Assembly (NCBI GenBank): GCA_037783415.1
Contig: JAZGTN010000064.1
Location: 3,521,001-3,585,000 of the forward strand
Direction of reading: 5' to 3'
DNA length: 64,000 nucleotides
Source: Leptasterias polaris
Lineage: Eukaryota > Echinodermata > Asteroidea > Forcipulatida > Asteriidae
Both the position numbers and the translations under genes were made by a program. Shown here in pieces: positions 11,844 through 24,200 of the stretch. Position 1 is the stretch's first letter; each line of letters starts with the position of its first letter. Under the pieces are notes generated by a model. That model was given only the letters and a program-made list of their open reading frames with translations. It ran no database searches and was not told the DNA's origin.

Positions 11844-12529
11844 ACTGATGTGTGTATAAGGGGAAGAGTGAAATCATACATTCAGCCGTGTGCAAGCAAA
11901 ACATGAGATGAGACTAGGTGTGACCACAACAAAAATCATTTTGAGGTATTCGATATGTGCATCATATACACAAATTTAAGAGAAGGACACGCAAAGCAAA
12001 TAGTAGGTCCGGAACGCACTCAAGTGTTCAAAAAGCTTTTAGGTTTAAATATTTATGAAAATTCTCCCCCTGTTGATGGAGAATCATGTGTGGAAACTAA
12101 TGCTTTAAAAAAACGTATGAGGCGTCATGAGTATAGTTCTTTAAAAGGGATGGGGGGAATGGAAATGGTTAGAGGGCAAAGCCACAAGGGGAGCAGGTGT
12201 TGACTGGGGGGGGGGATAGGATGGAGGGTGTGAGAAAGAAGGAAACTGCCCAATTTGTCTTAAGCGAATACGCGCTGGGACGTGTTTATGGTGGTGTGGG
12301 AAATTTGAAACTAATTCCGGTGTTTGTCAGCAAGGTTAAAACAGGGGTGGGGCAGCGCAGGGTTTTAACTAACTTACGGGAAAGCGGCTTTTTTGCATGT
12401 GCTGTAATCGTAACGGAAATACGTTGCAACCAAACTTGTGTGCCACGCTGCAAGTAATTAGTCTGTTCCATAGTATAGCTCAGTTCTAGTTTTCGTAATT
12501 CGGACAAACCTTTGGGGATATTTTGGGTC
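11844..12529. other. 3' flank of FAMeT gene 1
   Basis: Non-coding flank downstream of the minus-strand FAMeT gene, closely matching 32656-33331. An open frame at 12197-12457 is conserved between units but has no recognisable domain; conservation here only reflects recent duplication. Confidence 0.45.
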
Positions 12530-15500
12530 TTAGAAACAACTTTCTTTGAAGACCCAGTCGCCAGAGACCAACTTCCAAGTCGAGATAGCGATATTGACCT
12601 TGGTGTGAGAGTCTACCTCCGCAGTGCTATCCCACTCCATAAAGGGGTCCCCCTCACTACCTTTACCAACCCGGACCACGCCGTTCTCGTACTCGATCCA
12701 AAAGGCGCGGTCTTCATAAGCGCTTAGCTGGTTTGAACAGTCAAAATATGATTTCATTTGAATGCCACCAACGGTTATTTCTGTCTTCAGATCTCCAGTA
12801 CGTATAGCAGCTCTGGTGTTAGCCCAACCACCAAGAGCTGAAATAAAAACAACAACAAAATGAAATAACAGATTATTGGAAGAGCTGTAGACTTTGATTG
12901 TTAAATGTGTGTCATGCGTTGGTTTTCGAAGGTGTCGGCTATTTAAAACAAATACCGCTGAAATTACTTCAAGAAAAAGTGCATCAAGTGCATATTTTGC
13001 AGCATACAGCACGGATAAGTCAACTCGGGGGGGGGGGGTGTCTTTTTAAATCCCACTCTGTACAATCAACATTATTCTAACCTCTCCAAAACTTGATGCA
13101 ATGTTAAAGTTATTACTCATTACAACTTCTGCATTGCGAAAATGTTATTTCAAAGGGTACTTACTAATGTGACAGAAAATGTCTTTGTCATTCCTTCCTG
13201 TTGCTAGAGCTATGATGCCACTGTTAGCTGCGCGTATGACGAAGTTAAGCTTGAAGGGCGCCACCAACTCAGGCAGGACAAACTTGTATGACATCGGGTT
13301 AGACGGCTCGGTTGTTACGGAGCATACTGTATTGATAATGGGTAATAAATCTAAACAAGCTGTTGATGCCACACTTGACATGGACAAAACTCTGGAGGAA
13401 ACTCTGTATTGGCCGAGCGGTCCTGTTCACCTGACCCAAGCTCTGGTGTTGTCAGCTGCATTCCCAGCCATGAAACTTGAGCCCTTGAGCAAAGGCACTT
13501 ATAAACCCTTAAATGCGGCCACGCCCCTCTACTTTATGCTGGAAATGGCCAATGGATATTGGTACCACACCGTCAAAGAGATATTGAACGTGTTTTCTGT
13601 GCATTTCTGATGATGTTTTACATTTAAATTACTGCTTTTCGTGCCCAGCTATTGTCTAAGATTATTTGCTTTTTTAAATTAATTGTTTAATTAATTTTGT
13701 TTTGATTGATTATGTAATACAGAGAAAAACAGAAATAACATAAACTAAAACGCCTCGTGCAAAATAAATTTCGAAATAAAAATATCAGTGTTTGAATGAC
13801 CGAAGGGCCTTTTACATTTTGTGTTGAAAATCAGACACCTTGAAGCCACAAGCTGTTGACAAGATAAGCAGACACACGATAAACAGACGGTTCCGCTTAC
13901 GAAGGGGTTTTATATTGATCTATGGTATTTGACATGTGATATTTACATGGTAAGTGCATGAGTGCGAACAAGGTTTCGGCCCCTAAAAAATTATAATCTG
14001 GGACCCCCCCCCCCCCCCCCCCCCCCCACTTAGATATGTGGAATGATTCAGATGAGGTTATCACTGAATTTCACTCCCCCAGGTCATTGAACATTGGAGA
14101 TATGGCTTAATTAATTAATTAATTTCCCTCCATTCTGTTTTAGCCCCAGGAGTAGGTGGTAACGTGCCAGGGCCCCTGGTGACAGTTGATTTGGGTCGAC
14201 AGCCCCAAAACGGTTAAATGTCCTGTAGGCCTCACCTTGAAGTGACCGTCCGGCCTTGTGGTGTTATATTATACAAATATCACATGGTTTGAGGGTGAAC
14301 AGTCGATATTAGCTCCCCGAGGTATACTAGTTCCCGAGGCGAAGCCGAGGGAACTAGTTTGTCAACTTTCAATACCGAGGGGAGCTAATATCGACTGTTC
14401 ACCCGAAATAAATCATGTGATATTTGTTTTACTAAACCTTGTACATATTCAGTTTTTGTGTGGTGAAGGCATCTTTACTAGTTCGGCATCAGCGATGTTC
14501 GCGCATGCATACAACACCCGGGGAACAGTTCCACGATCGTAAAGCGCATGACAAGTAGACTATCACACGGGCTGCCCGTGTGATAGTCTACTTGTCATGC
14601 GTATTTACCATGTGCGTGATTACTCGCGTGCGCGCTTGGGTAACAGCAAATATAGCACCTGACACGTGATGCTGAATGGACCAGTGAGAGTTCGACTCTC
14701 GGTCATGAATATGTATGAGGTAGAGTAATAGGTTATATCTCATTAAAAACAATCCTTTTTTTTGTAAACTGGTGATTTATGTGGGCGGGTTGAAACAGAA
14801 ATCTCACGCTTCAATGAGTGCTCCTTTTACATACTAAGTTTTTATTTTGATTTTTGATTTGTTGAAAATTCGAACAAATAAAACAATATAAGTCATTTAC
14901 TTTTGAATAGTTTCCCTCCCTTTTGCTTTTTAACGATAAACACAGACGATCTCGTGATATGATTTTTTCACCCAGTGTTTACCTTCTGGGGCCGTAGCAT
15001 GGCCATGACACGTCGGTGGTATCTTTGCCATTACTGATGCCATCCAGTGGTATCTGCTGTGGGGATACCCGGGGCCTGGCTTGGGTACAGAACCATAGTA
15101 TCGAACCTGCATCTTACATCTCACCAGGCCTAAGACAATCAAAAACAGTTATTACTTTTATGAGATGGCTTAGGGCATTTTCCAAACTTCGGATTTTGGG
15201 CTCCGGCGGTGTTTTCAAAATCAAATGGAGCCCGGGGCCGGAGAGGGTGCCGAATCCGAGGTTTGGAAAGTTATTTTGGGGTTTCACTAGTAGCTGCAAG
15301 GCATGTTGCATCCACTAAATGTAATTGTAGATAGTCAAGTTATTGTCTTGCAATACCTAACATGAAAACATATAATATTTCTAGAATTTCCCCTAAACAC
15401 TGAACAAGAAGAAAAAAAGGGGGGGGGAAACAAGAACAACAACACGAAGAACAAGAACAACAACAACAAGAATAGAACAACAAGTTACATTAATATGGTA

Positions 15501-15551
15501 GGACTTACCCAAGAACAGAATTATAGATGTTGCTAGCCGTGCGGCGACCAT
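12530..15551 (-). CDS. Secreted FAMeT-domain protein, gene 1
   Basis: Four exons join in frame on the minus strand: 15551-15509 (ATG to donor GTAAGT), 15129-14983, 13326-13165 and 12837-12530 (stop TAA). All three introns are phase 1. The product is 219 residues. Residues 1-15 (MVAARLATSIILFLG) resemble a signal peptide, followed by a Cys/Pro-containing segment (LVRCKMQVRYY.. IPPTCHGH). The rest matches the farnesoic-acid O-methyltransferase-like domain (PF12248 type): YKFVLPEL.APFKLNFVIRAANSGIIALA, then LGGWANTRAAIR, then FWIEYENGVVRVGKG.EGDPFMEWDS and STWKLVSGDWVF. Despite its name the domain has no demonstrated methyltransferase motif and is usually viewed as a binding module. The exact acceptor of exon 2 is inferred (TTGATTGTCTTAG). 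Extracellular location is inferred. A copy with one extra codon lies at 33332-36279. Confidence 0.8.
13407..13512 (+). mobile_element. Degenerate SINE head fragment
   Basis: Within a FAMeT intron. TGGCCGAGCGG (A box) is followed by CTCTGGTGTTGTCAGC and GAGCCCTTGAGCAAAGGCACTTA, matching the head and body of the SINE at 7799. The B box is lost. Conserved in unit 2 at about 34210-34312. Confidence 0.65.
14004..14027. repeat. C homopolymer tract (24 C)
   Basis: Twenty-four consecutive C. The matching position in unit 2 (about 34816) has only six. Similar length-variable tracts lie at 15985-16008 (24 C versus 16 at 36718-36733) and 18054-18083 (30 with one G versus 14 at 39652-39665). Confidence 0.9.
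14135..14262 (+). mobile_element. SINE tail fragment
   Basis: CAGCCCCAGGAGTAGG..GGTAACGTGCC and CTCACCTTGA.GTG.CCGTCCG.. match the distal body of the SINE at 8030-8150. Head absent. Missing from unit 2. Confidence 0.75.
14273..14427. mobile_element. Hairpin MITE with nested palindromes
   Basis: The termini ACAAATATCACATG and CATGTGATATTTGT are inverted. GGGTGAACAGTCGATATTAGC pairs with its complement near 14378-14402. The centre ACTAGTTCCC..GGGAACTAGT is itself palindromic. Absent from unit 2 (junction near 34888). Confidence 0.85.
14545..14601. repeat. Perfect 57-bp palindrome
   Basis: Twenty-eight-base arms around a single central T: CGCATGACAAGTAGACTATC..., centre CGGGCTGCCCG, then the exact complement. 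It can extrude as a cruciform. Unit 2 has this core twice around an insertion (35043-35290). Confidence 0.95.
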
Positions 15552-18500
15552 CCTTATTAATCAAATCGTGCTGACTGATTCTGTGGTGACGGCATGACGA
15601 CGATATGTTGATGCTACCCACGCAGTCTTCTTCACAAGGCTCGTAGCGTAGTTACGCACGACCCGTGCTAATTTGACACCAAACAATGTCATAAAATAAC
15701 TTGGTTTTTTTGAAAAGTAAGTTTGTTTCCAAAAACGAACCATAGGCATATCCTCCAACTGGTCACATTTTTTTCTTTCTAAAAGACCAAGACATTATGT
15801 TGCGTCACGGATTTTGTGTTCCCTTTTAAAACAATTTATTTCTTTATAACCATCACCACACGCGAGACGTGTTTTTATTATTGACTTTTTGAAACATTCA
15901 TGAACTGACAGCCCCCCCCCCGAAAAAATAAATAAATAACAAACAGAGAGACAGACAAACAGACAAACAATGGAAGGGTTGTTACCCCCCCCCCCCCCCC
16001 CCCCCCCCACCATTCGTCGTTGCTATGCAACTGCTGCCAACAAAGTGATTCCAGAAAAAATTGTTTTATGGGCAGAATTATTTATTTAATAAACCATTCA
16101 TTTTAACAAGATCGTACATTCTGAGCTTGTTTGAAAATTGAATATTTATTGCACGTCAGCATTTCCAAAGTGACTGACTTCACATGGCTAGAACCAATTA
16201 TGAAAATGACAAAAGCCTTTACTTTTTCGTATAATACGATAAATATAGTGTGTTGATATAACTAGATCATTAGCTGTTGCAAGTTGCTTACCAACCAAAA
16301 GGACCTATCTGCAAACAAATAGTCTATTGCCTGACGTTTCGACACTGGTAGAGTATTTCTCGAGGGCTACATGACATCACATCACACATAAACATGTTTA
16401 CAAGTGTATCCCGTGAGGATGTTTAAAACTAGGAGAGATGGCCTTAGCTTTCGTCAGAGGCACAAACAAGCACTAACAAAAACATAACCATTAGCAAAAA
16501 GAGGAGCAAAGAACTATGGGAAGGCATCCAGAAAAACATGCATTATTATAGTTGGAAAAGAAGTTTAAAAAGTAGAATATAATGATTCCCACAAATATGC
16601 CTCAAAATTGTGTGGTTTTTCTTTTACTTCGTGAACTAACACGGCTTTACCAAAAATGGTAAACCATCACAACAAAAGCCTGTTAAAAAAAGCAGGCAGC
16701 TGAACAGGAGAGTTCCGATTATCAAAGGCCTATATAGGTGGCTCTGTATAATGAATGGTAGCAGATTTTGTGCACAAATGAATGCTTATTGATGTAGTAA
16801 ATCCACGATGGTGGAGAACTTGTTTTTGTTGAGGCGTAGGCCTTACAACGGGGTAGGGAGTGATCCCAAGGAAGGAGGCGAGGAAAACGACGCAAACAAA
16901 AGAAAATGATGGGTAGAAATGTTGGTTGTCTCCCGTTAGGCTTTATAAGTTTATTGTTCTTATTGGCGAATTTACAACCAAAGACAGAAAAACCCCTGTA
17001 ATAAGATACAGAATAACAGGTCTGTGTTTAATATTTATCTAAGTAATAATTAACTTACAAATACAATGATTGAAATTAACAACTGTTTCTCTTCTTAATC
17101 TTTGAAAAGAGTTAGACTCACCCAGCACTCGGTTAAATCTCCGAACTCAATTAGCACAACCTGCACTCGGCAGGGCAGTTGTAAATACCTATGAACATAA
17201 GACAGAGCAATTTGTATTTTTTTTTTATACTATCACCATCAACTTAGAAGAAACTAAAAACGAGTATTGCTAAGTCAGTCTAGCAACAGTTGTCATGACC
17301 CGAAAAGTAAACAGCGTACAACCCTAGAAAGTATATGTACGGAATGGCCGTTGTTTTAAACAAAAGAACAATCTCCCAATAATCATTACAAAAACACACA
17401 AACTCCCCGGCCTTCCCACAACCTATTGGTAAGTAAAACCCACCAGCATGGACCTTTATATGTACTGAATCTAGTGGCACTTATCACAATGTTTATAGAT
17501 GCATATTTTAAAGCTTAATTAAAGTAAAATTGGTCTCTCACCAGCAACAGAGAATGTCCGTGTTTCCAAGCTTAATCAAGAGAGGTCGACCAAATCACGA
17601 AAGTGAACATGTATCCATGCGCATGCTTGTCAACAAATCAAAAGTATTAAAAAGTGACTTTAGACGACCGCTATTGTAACAATATATTTGTAATTAAACA
17701 AATCTTTAATAAAGATTTCTTCTAGAGTGGAAACTCCAGAAAAGAACCTCGAAACTATGACCCTCTTAATTATGACGTCATTTGGGGTCTATATTTTAAC
17801 AATCTTCGTATTGAATGCACTACGTGATAAGGTTCTGCCCGGATACAAGGGGTTAAAGGAACTATTGCGACTTACGGAATAATATTAGAGACAGTATTAA
17901 TGTTACACATCCTCACATTGACAACAAAAAATAAATAAATAAATACAATTAAAATTAGTAAATGAAATAAAAATAGACGAATGAAACAAATAATTAATAA
18001 TAATAACAAATAATTTAAAAAGTTAATAAATAGACACAACTCTGGATATTGAACCCCCCCCCCCCCGCCCCCCCCCCCCCCCCATCCTTCTAGACTTCTA
18101 GATGTGGAATGATCTAGTATAGGATATCAAGTACGATCAACTTGCTCTGGGCATTGCAAGTTGGAACACTTAAATTCGACCACACCATTCAATGCTACGG
18201 AACAGTGTCACAATAACAATACCTGTCGATACATAAGAACGCTGCTCGAAGCAAGGAGCCTGTCACAGTAGGCACATTTTTTTTCTATATCAATAACATA
18301 ACAACCGTTTGGTCAAATCCGGTCATACTTCATGTAATCCTCTATTCGAACCCCCCATTTGAGAAAGTGTAGTCAATCACAGGGTTTAATTCACTAACAG
18401 TTCACCATGACCCTTTGAAATTTGCCAGCGGCAGTCCCCAATGACATTTTCAAACACAAAAAACATACGTTGTACACACCCATTGAAACGCGTGCAGATT

Positions 18501-19244
18501 GCCTATGCGTTTTGAACACGAACCTTGAATTTTATTAATAGATAAGGTCTGCAGCCAACATAATGTAATATTTATAATATCATCAGGCTACTATAAAGTC
18601 TTTCTAGCATGGGAATCACCTTGGTATCACCACCAAACATACTTAATTGCCCTCTAAACTAAAAGTGCCTTCCAATGAGGCGTAAGTCACCAGAGAGCAT
18701 GTTAATGGAACCCTTGGGACCCAGGGTTAATAAAAATTAATTGTTCTTATTAAAACCCGGCATAGTGGCATGGCTCACTTATTGAGAACACTTTTTTTTT
18801 AAAGCAGTACTCCACCATTTTTTTTTTTTTTTTTATCTAAAAAATTTCACTTTTCTTAACTACACCTACCCAAATAGCATGCAAATTGTCTTATTACCAT
18901 CTGGGTTGTTGTTCACTTAAAAAATCCATCAAGGGCAAGCTCCCCGGGTTTTCCCCTAGGAATTGTACCGCAATTACTTTTAGCCTAAGACCTAATTACC
19001 ACTACTAGATGAAATAAACCATGTTGTATAAACTACAAGTAGAGACAAACATGGGCTATTTTTGAAGGAAATTTGGCTAGAATTTGTTTTATTTAGTCAC
19101 AAGGGTCTATATATAATGGTTTGGGCGATTTAAAAGGGATTGTGTTCTCTCAAAAAAGATTATTACACGCAAATATCAAACAGTCACTTAAAAAGTGCCG
19201 GTTGGTGTAACCGTGTGATTCTATTTGATGCCGTCACGGAGTGT
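15552..19244. other. Intergenic region upstream of FAMeT gene 1
   Basis: No convincing coding exon over 3.7 kb. Visible features are the C tracts at 15985 and 18054, an AAAT-rich stretch at 17930-18020 and a poly-T at about 18820. Minus-strand splice-donor-like sites occur at about 17119 (CTGG|GTGAGT) and 17540 (GCTG|GTGAGAG), which could mark untranslated first exons; this cannot be decided by eye. The region equals 36280-40985 apart from two insertions in unit 2. Confidence 0.45.
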
Positions 19245-19360
19245 TAAGGTTCAAGTTTGGGGCTACATTTAGGTCGAGGCGACATTTAGGTACAAGTTTG
19301 GGGCTACATTTAGGTCAGGCGACATTTGGGGCTCGGGCTACATTTAGGGGCCGCACAGCC
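19245..19360. repeat. Minisatellite segment, inverse orientation
   Basis: Three partial units of GGGGCTACATTTAGGTC..GGCGACATTTAGGTACAAGTTT, the reverse complement of the array at 8225-8641. Duplicated at about 40990-41105. Confidence 0.85.
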
Positions 19361-19714
19361 GTCTCTTACGTATCTGCGCAAAAGCTTGCCCCAACAATGT
19401 TACATAGCAACTGTCAATACAGTCCAAGGAATTCAAATTCAAGGGGAATTTGTCTGACTAAACAAGTCGTTATACCATTACCAGTCAATATTCAAATCTA
19501 ATTCTAAAACTGATTATTCGGCATTGTCCGATCATGCAGCTGTGGATGTTGCTTCATCGCACGTATAGACGTGGTGATCAAGCCGTATTCGTAGCCTTAT
19601 AACCACCAGTTCGGACACGGTTTTGCAAATAGTTTGATATAACCGTTTGATGACGTTAATTACTAGAGAGCTATAATCTATTTCTTACTAGTATACTCAA
19701 CAGGTATCCCCAAA

Positions 19715-20072
19715 ATGGCATTGAATATTCATGCGAGTCTACTAGCCGCTTTGTTCTGCGTAAAATACACGACTGTTTCTACGTCTGGAGGTTCGGTCAG
19801 TCACGCCCCTAAGCGGTTCAAATATATTTTATTTCCTACAGAAAGCTCTGGTAGCAACAACATGCTTATGAAACAGACAAGGAAAGCATTGGTACGCAAA
19901 GGTCACGATGTTACTTTCCTGATAAGTAGTTCTCAATCGGCCTCGCTTTCGAAAAATAAAAGCCTTGGTTGACAAAACTCGGGCTGTGCGTTGCAATAGC
20001 GATAGTTATTTGTGCGTGGACGTATTTGCTCCCGAATTTCGGCGACCACCTTTTAAAATGAAATTTTCACAG
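19715..20072 (+). pseudogene. UDP-glucuronosyltransferase-like first exon, frameshifted, copy 1
   Basis: It begins with ATG and a hydrophobic leader (MALNIHASLLAALFCVKY), then KRFKYILFPTESSGSNNMLMKQTRKALVRKGHDVTFLISSS, which matches the N-terminal beta-strand and acceptor-side helix of UGT enzymes (ILVFP..SH, RGL..RGHDVT). The frame shifts by one within the A run near 19953-19958 and resumes as KALVDKTRAVRC...FKMKFSQ, ending at a donor CACAG|GTTAGT. The C-terminal UDP-sugar-binding signature is not found anywhere in the window. It is therefore an orphan, frameshifted first exon. Unit 2 has the same defect (41460-41817), so it predates the duplication. A real frame-restoring intron or a sequencing indel in the A run cannot be ruled out. 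Confidence 0.7.
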
Positions 20073-21219
20073 GTTAGTTTTATGGTTTATATCTACATTT
20101 ACAAAGGATTAAAACAATCTAACGGTTCCAAAAACCAAAGAAATACTTTGCCTTATGAGGTTGAAATTGTTATCTCCTTTTGTGGGAACTTTTTATTTAC
20201 CTGCACTCTTTTCACCGGTCCCTTTAATAGGAGCTACTGTCATCGCATTCCCAAATATATAGGATCCATCATTTGATTACTTATTTTGCTATTATCTGGT
20301 TGGTGCTTTTCCGAGCGTCAATTAAAAAGACGATCGCCCCGCCTAAACGCACAAAGCCGCCGACAAACACTTTGGCCTACGTCTCGCTCCAATCTTTCGT
20401 ATGAGATTATATTCTCACGTCACAATGGTCACTTGACTAACGCCCTTTCATTACAAAAACTTTTCAACGTTTAATCAGCTTTATGTATTAATTTACCCGC
20501 GAAAGGGTTGGATAAAGATTAAAAGGTTTCAATGGTGCAACATTTCCCAGTTGACATTTTTTCAACATCAGTCTCTAAAACGGTCAACCTGTGGGAATTT
20601 AAACGGATATCAAAGAAAATAGACGATTGAATATTACTTTTATCAACCCCCGGTTTGGCTTTGCTCCGGTAGTGAACATCTCAATTGATGGACATCTCAA
20701 TAGAGGATTAGCGCGTCTTTCTTTCCGGTCTTTCTTGCCGGTCAAGCTGGTCTAAATTGAAAGCCTGCTTCAACAGAGCGATGCTTGGGTTCCTGCCTTA
20801 GGGGCACTATAAATTCACCTCTCTACAGAAATCAAGTTAGTTTGAGGGTGGTTGTTCGTACAGTTTAGTAAACGCCGTAGCTGTTGTTGAGTTTTACCGG
20901 GACTGACTTACGTACACTGGCTTGGGGTTCATCGCGGCTTTGCTTTTCCGTGAAGTTCATTCAAAAATAATGTATTTTCTATTTTCGCAATTGAATTTGA
21001 GTGATACCGAACATTTGAGTGGTGGGTATAATGTACATTGAAGTATCTTACCACCGCCTAAGATACTTAGTATCTTAGTATCTCGGAAAATATTTAGGGC
21101 CTGTTAAGCTAAAACATTCAATAAGGAGCCTTCCTACATGCTTATCGTGCTGGTGGGTAGATAGTTAAACTCTCCAGAAGACTTCTTTATTGTCTTGTTG
21201 AATTTAAACATTACTACGG
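20073..21219. other. 5' flank of receptor copy B
   Basis: No coding exon seen. This is the presumed promoter and 5' UTR region of the receptor, identical in layout to 41818-42964. No confident TATA box or untranslated exon could be fixed. An open frame at 20286-20474 has no recognisable domain. Confidence 0.4.
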
Positions 21220-24200
21220 ATGAAAGCAAAGATGCAACTAATTGTTCTACTTGTATTGCTTCCTTTGAAATCAAATGGCATCGCCATACCAACAGCCGCA
21301 CAATTGAGTTTCACCCAATCCGGGGATGTTATCCTCGGTGCAACTTTTCCATTCCGTTCCTCTTTCTGGACGCAGTGTGGAGGAAAACTTAACCTTTGGG
21401 CAATTCAGGTTTCGGAGATCTTCAAATATGCAATCGACGAGATCAACGGACGCGATGATCTTCTTGCGAACATCACCATCGGTTATGACATCCGCGATGA
21501 CTGCCTTTCGGAGATGGTTGCGATGTGGTCCGCTCTTTCGTTAGCGAGTACATCAGAGAGAAACCAGACCTATGTCGAGTTTAAGAAGATATCAACACCA
21601 GAGAGAGGTAACCTCATTGGGATTGTTGGAACGGTGTCAAGTATTACAAGCATCCCAGCTGCCCAGGCGGCTAACATTTACCGCATCCCGATAATCTCAC
21701 CCTTTGCGACGAGTAATGAGCTAAGTGACAAGAGCAGGTTCCCGAACTTCCTCCGGACCGTCCCTCCAGATAAACTCCAAGCCTCGGCTATCGTCGACAT
21801 CCTGCTCCGATTCAATTGGAGGTACATCGGCCTCTACTTTGATTTAAGTAGCTACGGCATCCATGGAGCGCAAGAAATACAAAATATTGCAGGGAAACAA
21901 GACATCTGTCTTGCTTTTTCGGTTCCTGTAAGGTCAAATGCACCTCAAACGGAATTGGACGAGGCCATCCAGAAACTTAACGTTTTCGAAATAGTTCGCG
22001 TTGTAATCATGTTCATGTCACAGGATGTCGCTAGCACCCTCATTAGCAACATACATAGAAAGGTTGTTAATCGCTCGATCACTTTCATTGCAAGTGACGC
22101 ATGGGGTAACAGGTTGGAAACATTTGGTGATCAAGTGGAAAGCATCCGCGGTAGTCTTTTTGTCCGTGTACAAAAACACACCATCCCGGGTTTTGAGGAA
22201 TATTACCGCCAACATGAACTTGATCCCGATGTTAGCCAAGTGAGCCCCTGGCTTCAAGAATATCGGGTGGAATGGATGCGGGAAAAATCCTGCTCTCATA
22301 TAAAAGATTGTCCTATACCACTAAACTCCAACGAGAACTTTATTGTCGATGCAGTCTTAGCCTACGCCTATGCCCTCCAAAACCTGCTGACCGACCTTTG
22401 TGCGAATGACACTTGTGCCGAGACATTACGAACTGTCACTGGTAACGATCTTTTACCGTATCTAATGAAAGTTGAATTTGAAGGAATTGCGGGTCATTAC
22501 CGTTTTGATAGCTCCGGTGATCCAAGTGGGAAATTCCGCATTCTAAACCTGCAGAGGGATACGTCTGATAAGTTTGAGTTTGTCGAGATAGGCGAGTGGG
22601 ACCGGGCTGAAGAAGAGCCATTGCGTCTGAACACACCCGTGGTACAGTGGGTAGGGGACCAGCCACCCACATCACTTTGCAGAGACGTATGCTCGTCTGG
22701 CTCCATTGAAATACCACTGGAGGAAAAGTGTTGCTTTGGCTGCCAACGCTGCCCTAAAAACGCAATTGTTGCCAATAAGACCAAGTGTCATGAATGCCCT
22801 AAGGATCTGTGGCCAGATGAGACCTTTAAACGATGTCTCCCGATAATTCCCACCCTGCCAGATTGGAACGATCCGGTGGTTGTTGTCATCAGTGTCCTAT
22901 CTGTCATTGGTCTGGTACTCTCCGCTCTCGCAGCTGCAGGTCTCTTCTTCTACCGTAAACATATCCTGATAAAAGCGTCAAGTCGAGAGCTGAGCAGCTT
23001 CAACATCCTGGGACTCGCCTTGGCTTTTCTTTCTCCCTTCCTGCTTCTTCTTCCCCCGACGTATGTTTCATGTTTGTCGTCAGAGATTGTGGTATCTTTG
23101 TGCATCACCCTGACGTACACCCCGACTCTCCTAAAGGTGAATCGGATCCACAGGATCTTCGAAGCGGGGAAGAAGTCCAACAAGCGCCCTCGCTTCATCG
23201 GTCCACGGGTCCAGATTGTCTTCGTACTCGTTGCTGTCATCCTCACGGTAGGCTTGTCATTTATCCTTCATTAATACTTGACTGTATGTCCGGATTTATG
23301 TTAAGGGTGTTCCGTCTTGGAATCATTCTTAGAAACCATCCGATGTTCGAATATTCAATCAAAATGAAGTGGCCATGTCGTGATTTTGTATGCATTAGAC
23401 AGCAATACATTTCGGTTGGGGATGGGTTTTCGTGTACGCGTAGCCTATATTCATTGGCAACTGAATTGAAAAGGAAACTTAGTTTTGTTTAGGAACTAGC
23501 CTATCTGCTTACACACGGCACTAAATGGGAAGTTGTCTTGTGATAAAGAGAGGTTTTGCAAGCGTACGGATACGGATACAGATACAGATACGATATCCGT
23601 ATCCGTTCACGTTTTAAGATGCGCGTCAGATTTTGTTTCGCAATCATAGAGTTATGTGTCAGGCCGGCCAAAGTATAGACATTACATTGACATAGGTTTT
23701 GCGAGCAAAACATATCCAAAAACATTTTGTCTATGTTCTTGTTACATTGGAGAATTTGATTGAATAGTATTTTTGTTTAACTGATCGTTTTCGGACCCCC
23801 ACGTTATTTACTAAACGCGTGTAAAGAAAGTTTCCGGCAAGCATGTCAAAATAGAGACAACTGTTTATACTGCATTTTCCCAATATTTTGCTTAAAAATG
23901 ATGAACACATTTCTATCTATGTCATGAATGACATCTTTAAAAGCAATACCGGGGAAAATGTTTTTAATCTAGGGCAAAAATACAACTAAAATCAGCAAAA
24001 CGGTATCCGTTTTTAACGTACGTGTATGAGCTCCCGTATCCGTTGTCAACGCGCATGCAAAACACGGAAGCCACGCGGTTACGCGTCACGTGAACACACA
24101 AAGTGTCGACGTGTCCGTATCCGTATCTGTATCCGTAGCCTTGCGAAACCTCTCTATTATTGATACAATTACCTAATGATATTACACAAGCTGATTGTAA

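Noticed and set aside
22018..23246. Several minus-strand open frames over the receptor
   Set aside because: Shadows of the plus-strand receptor exon with no splice or domain support.
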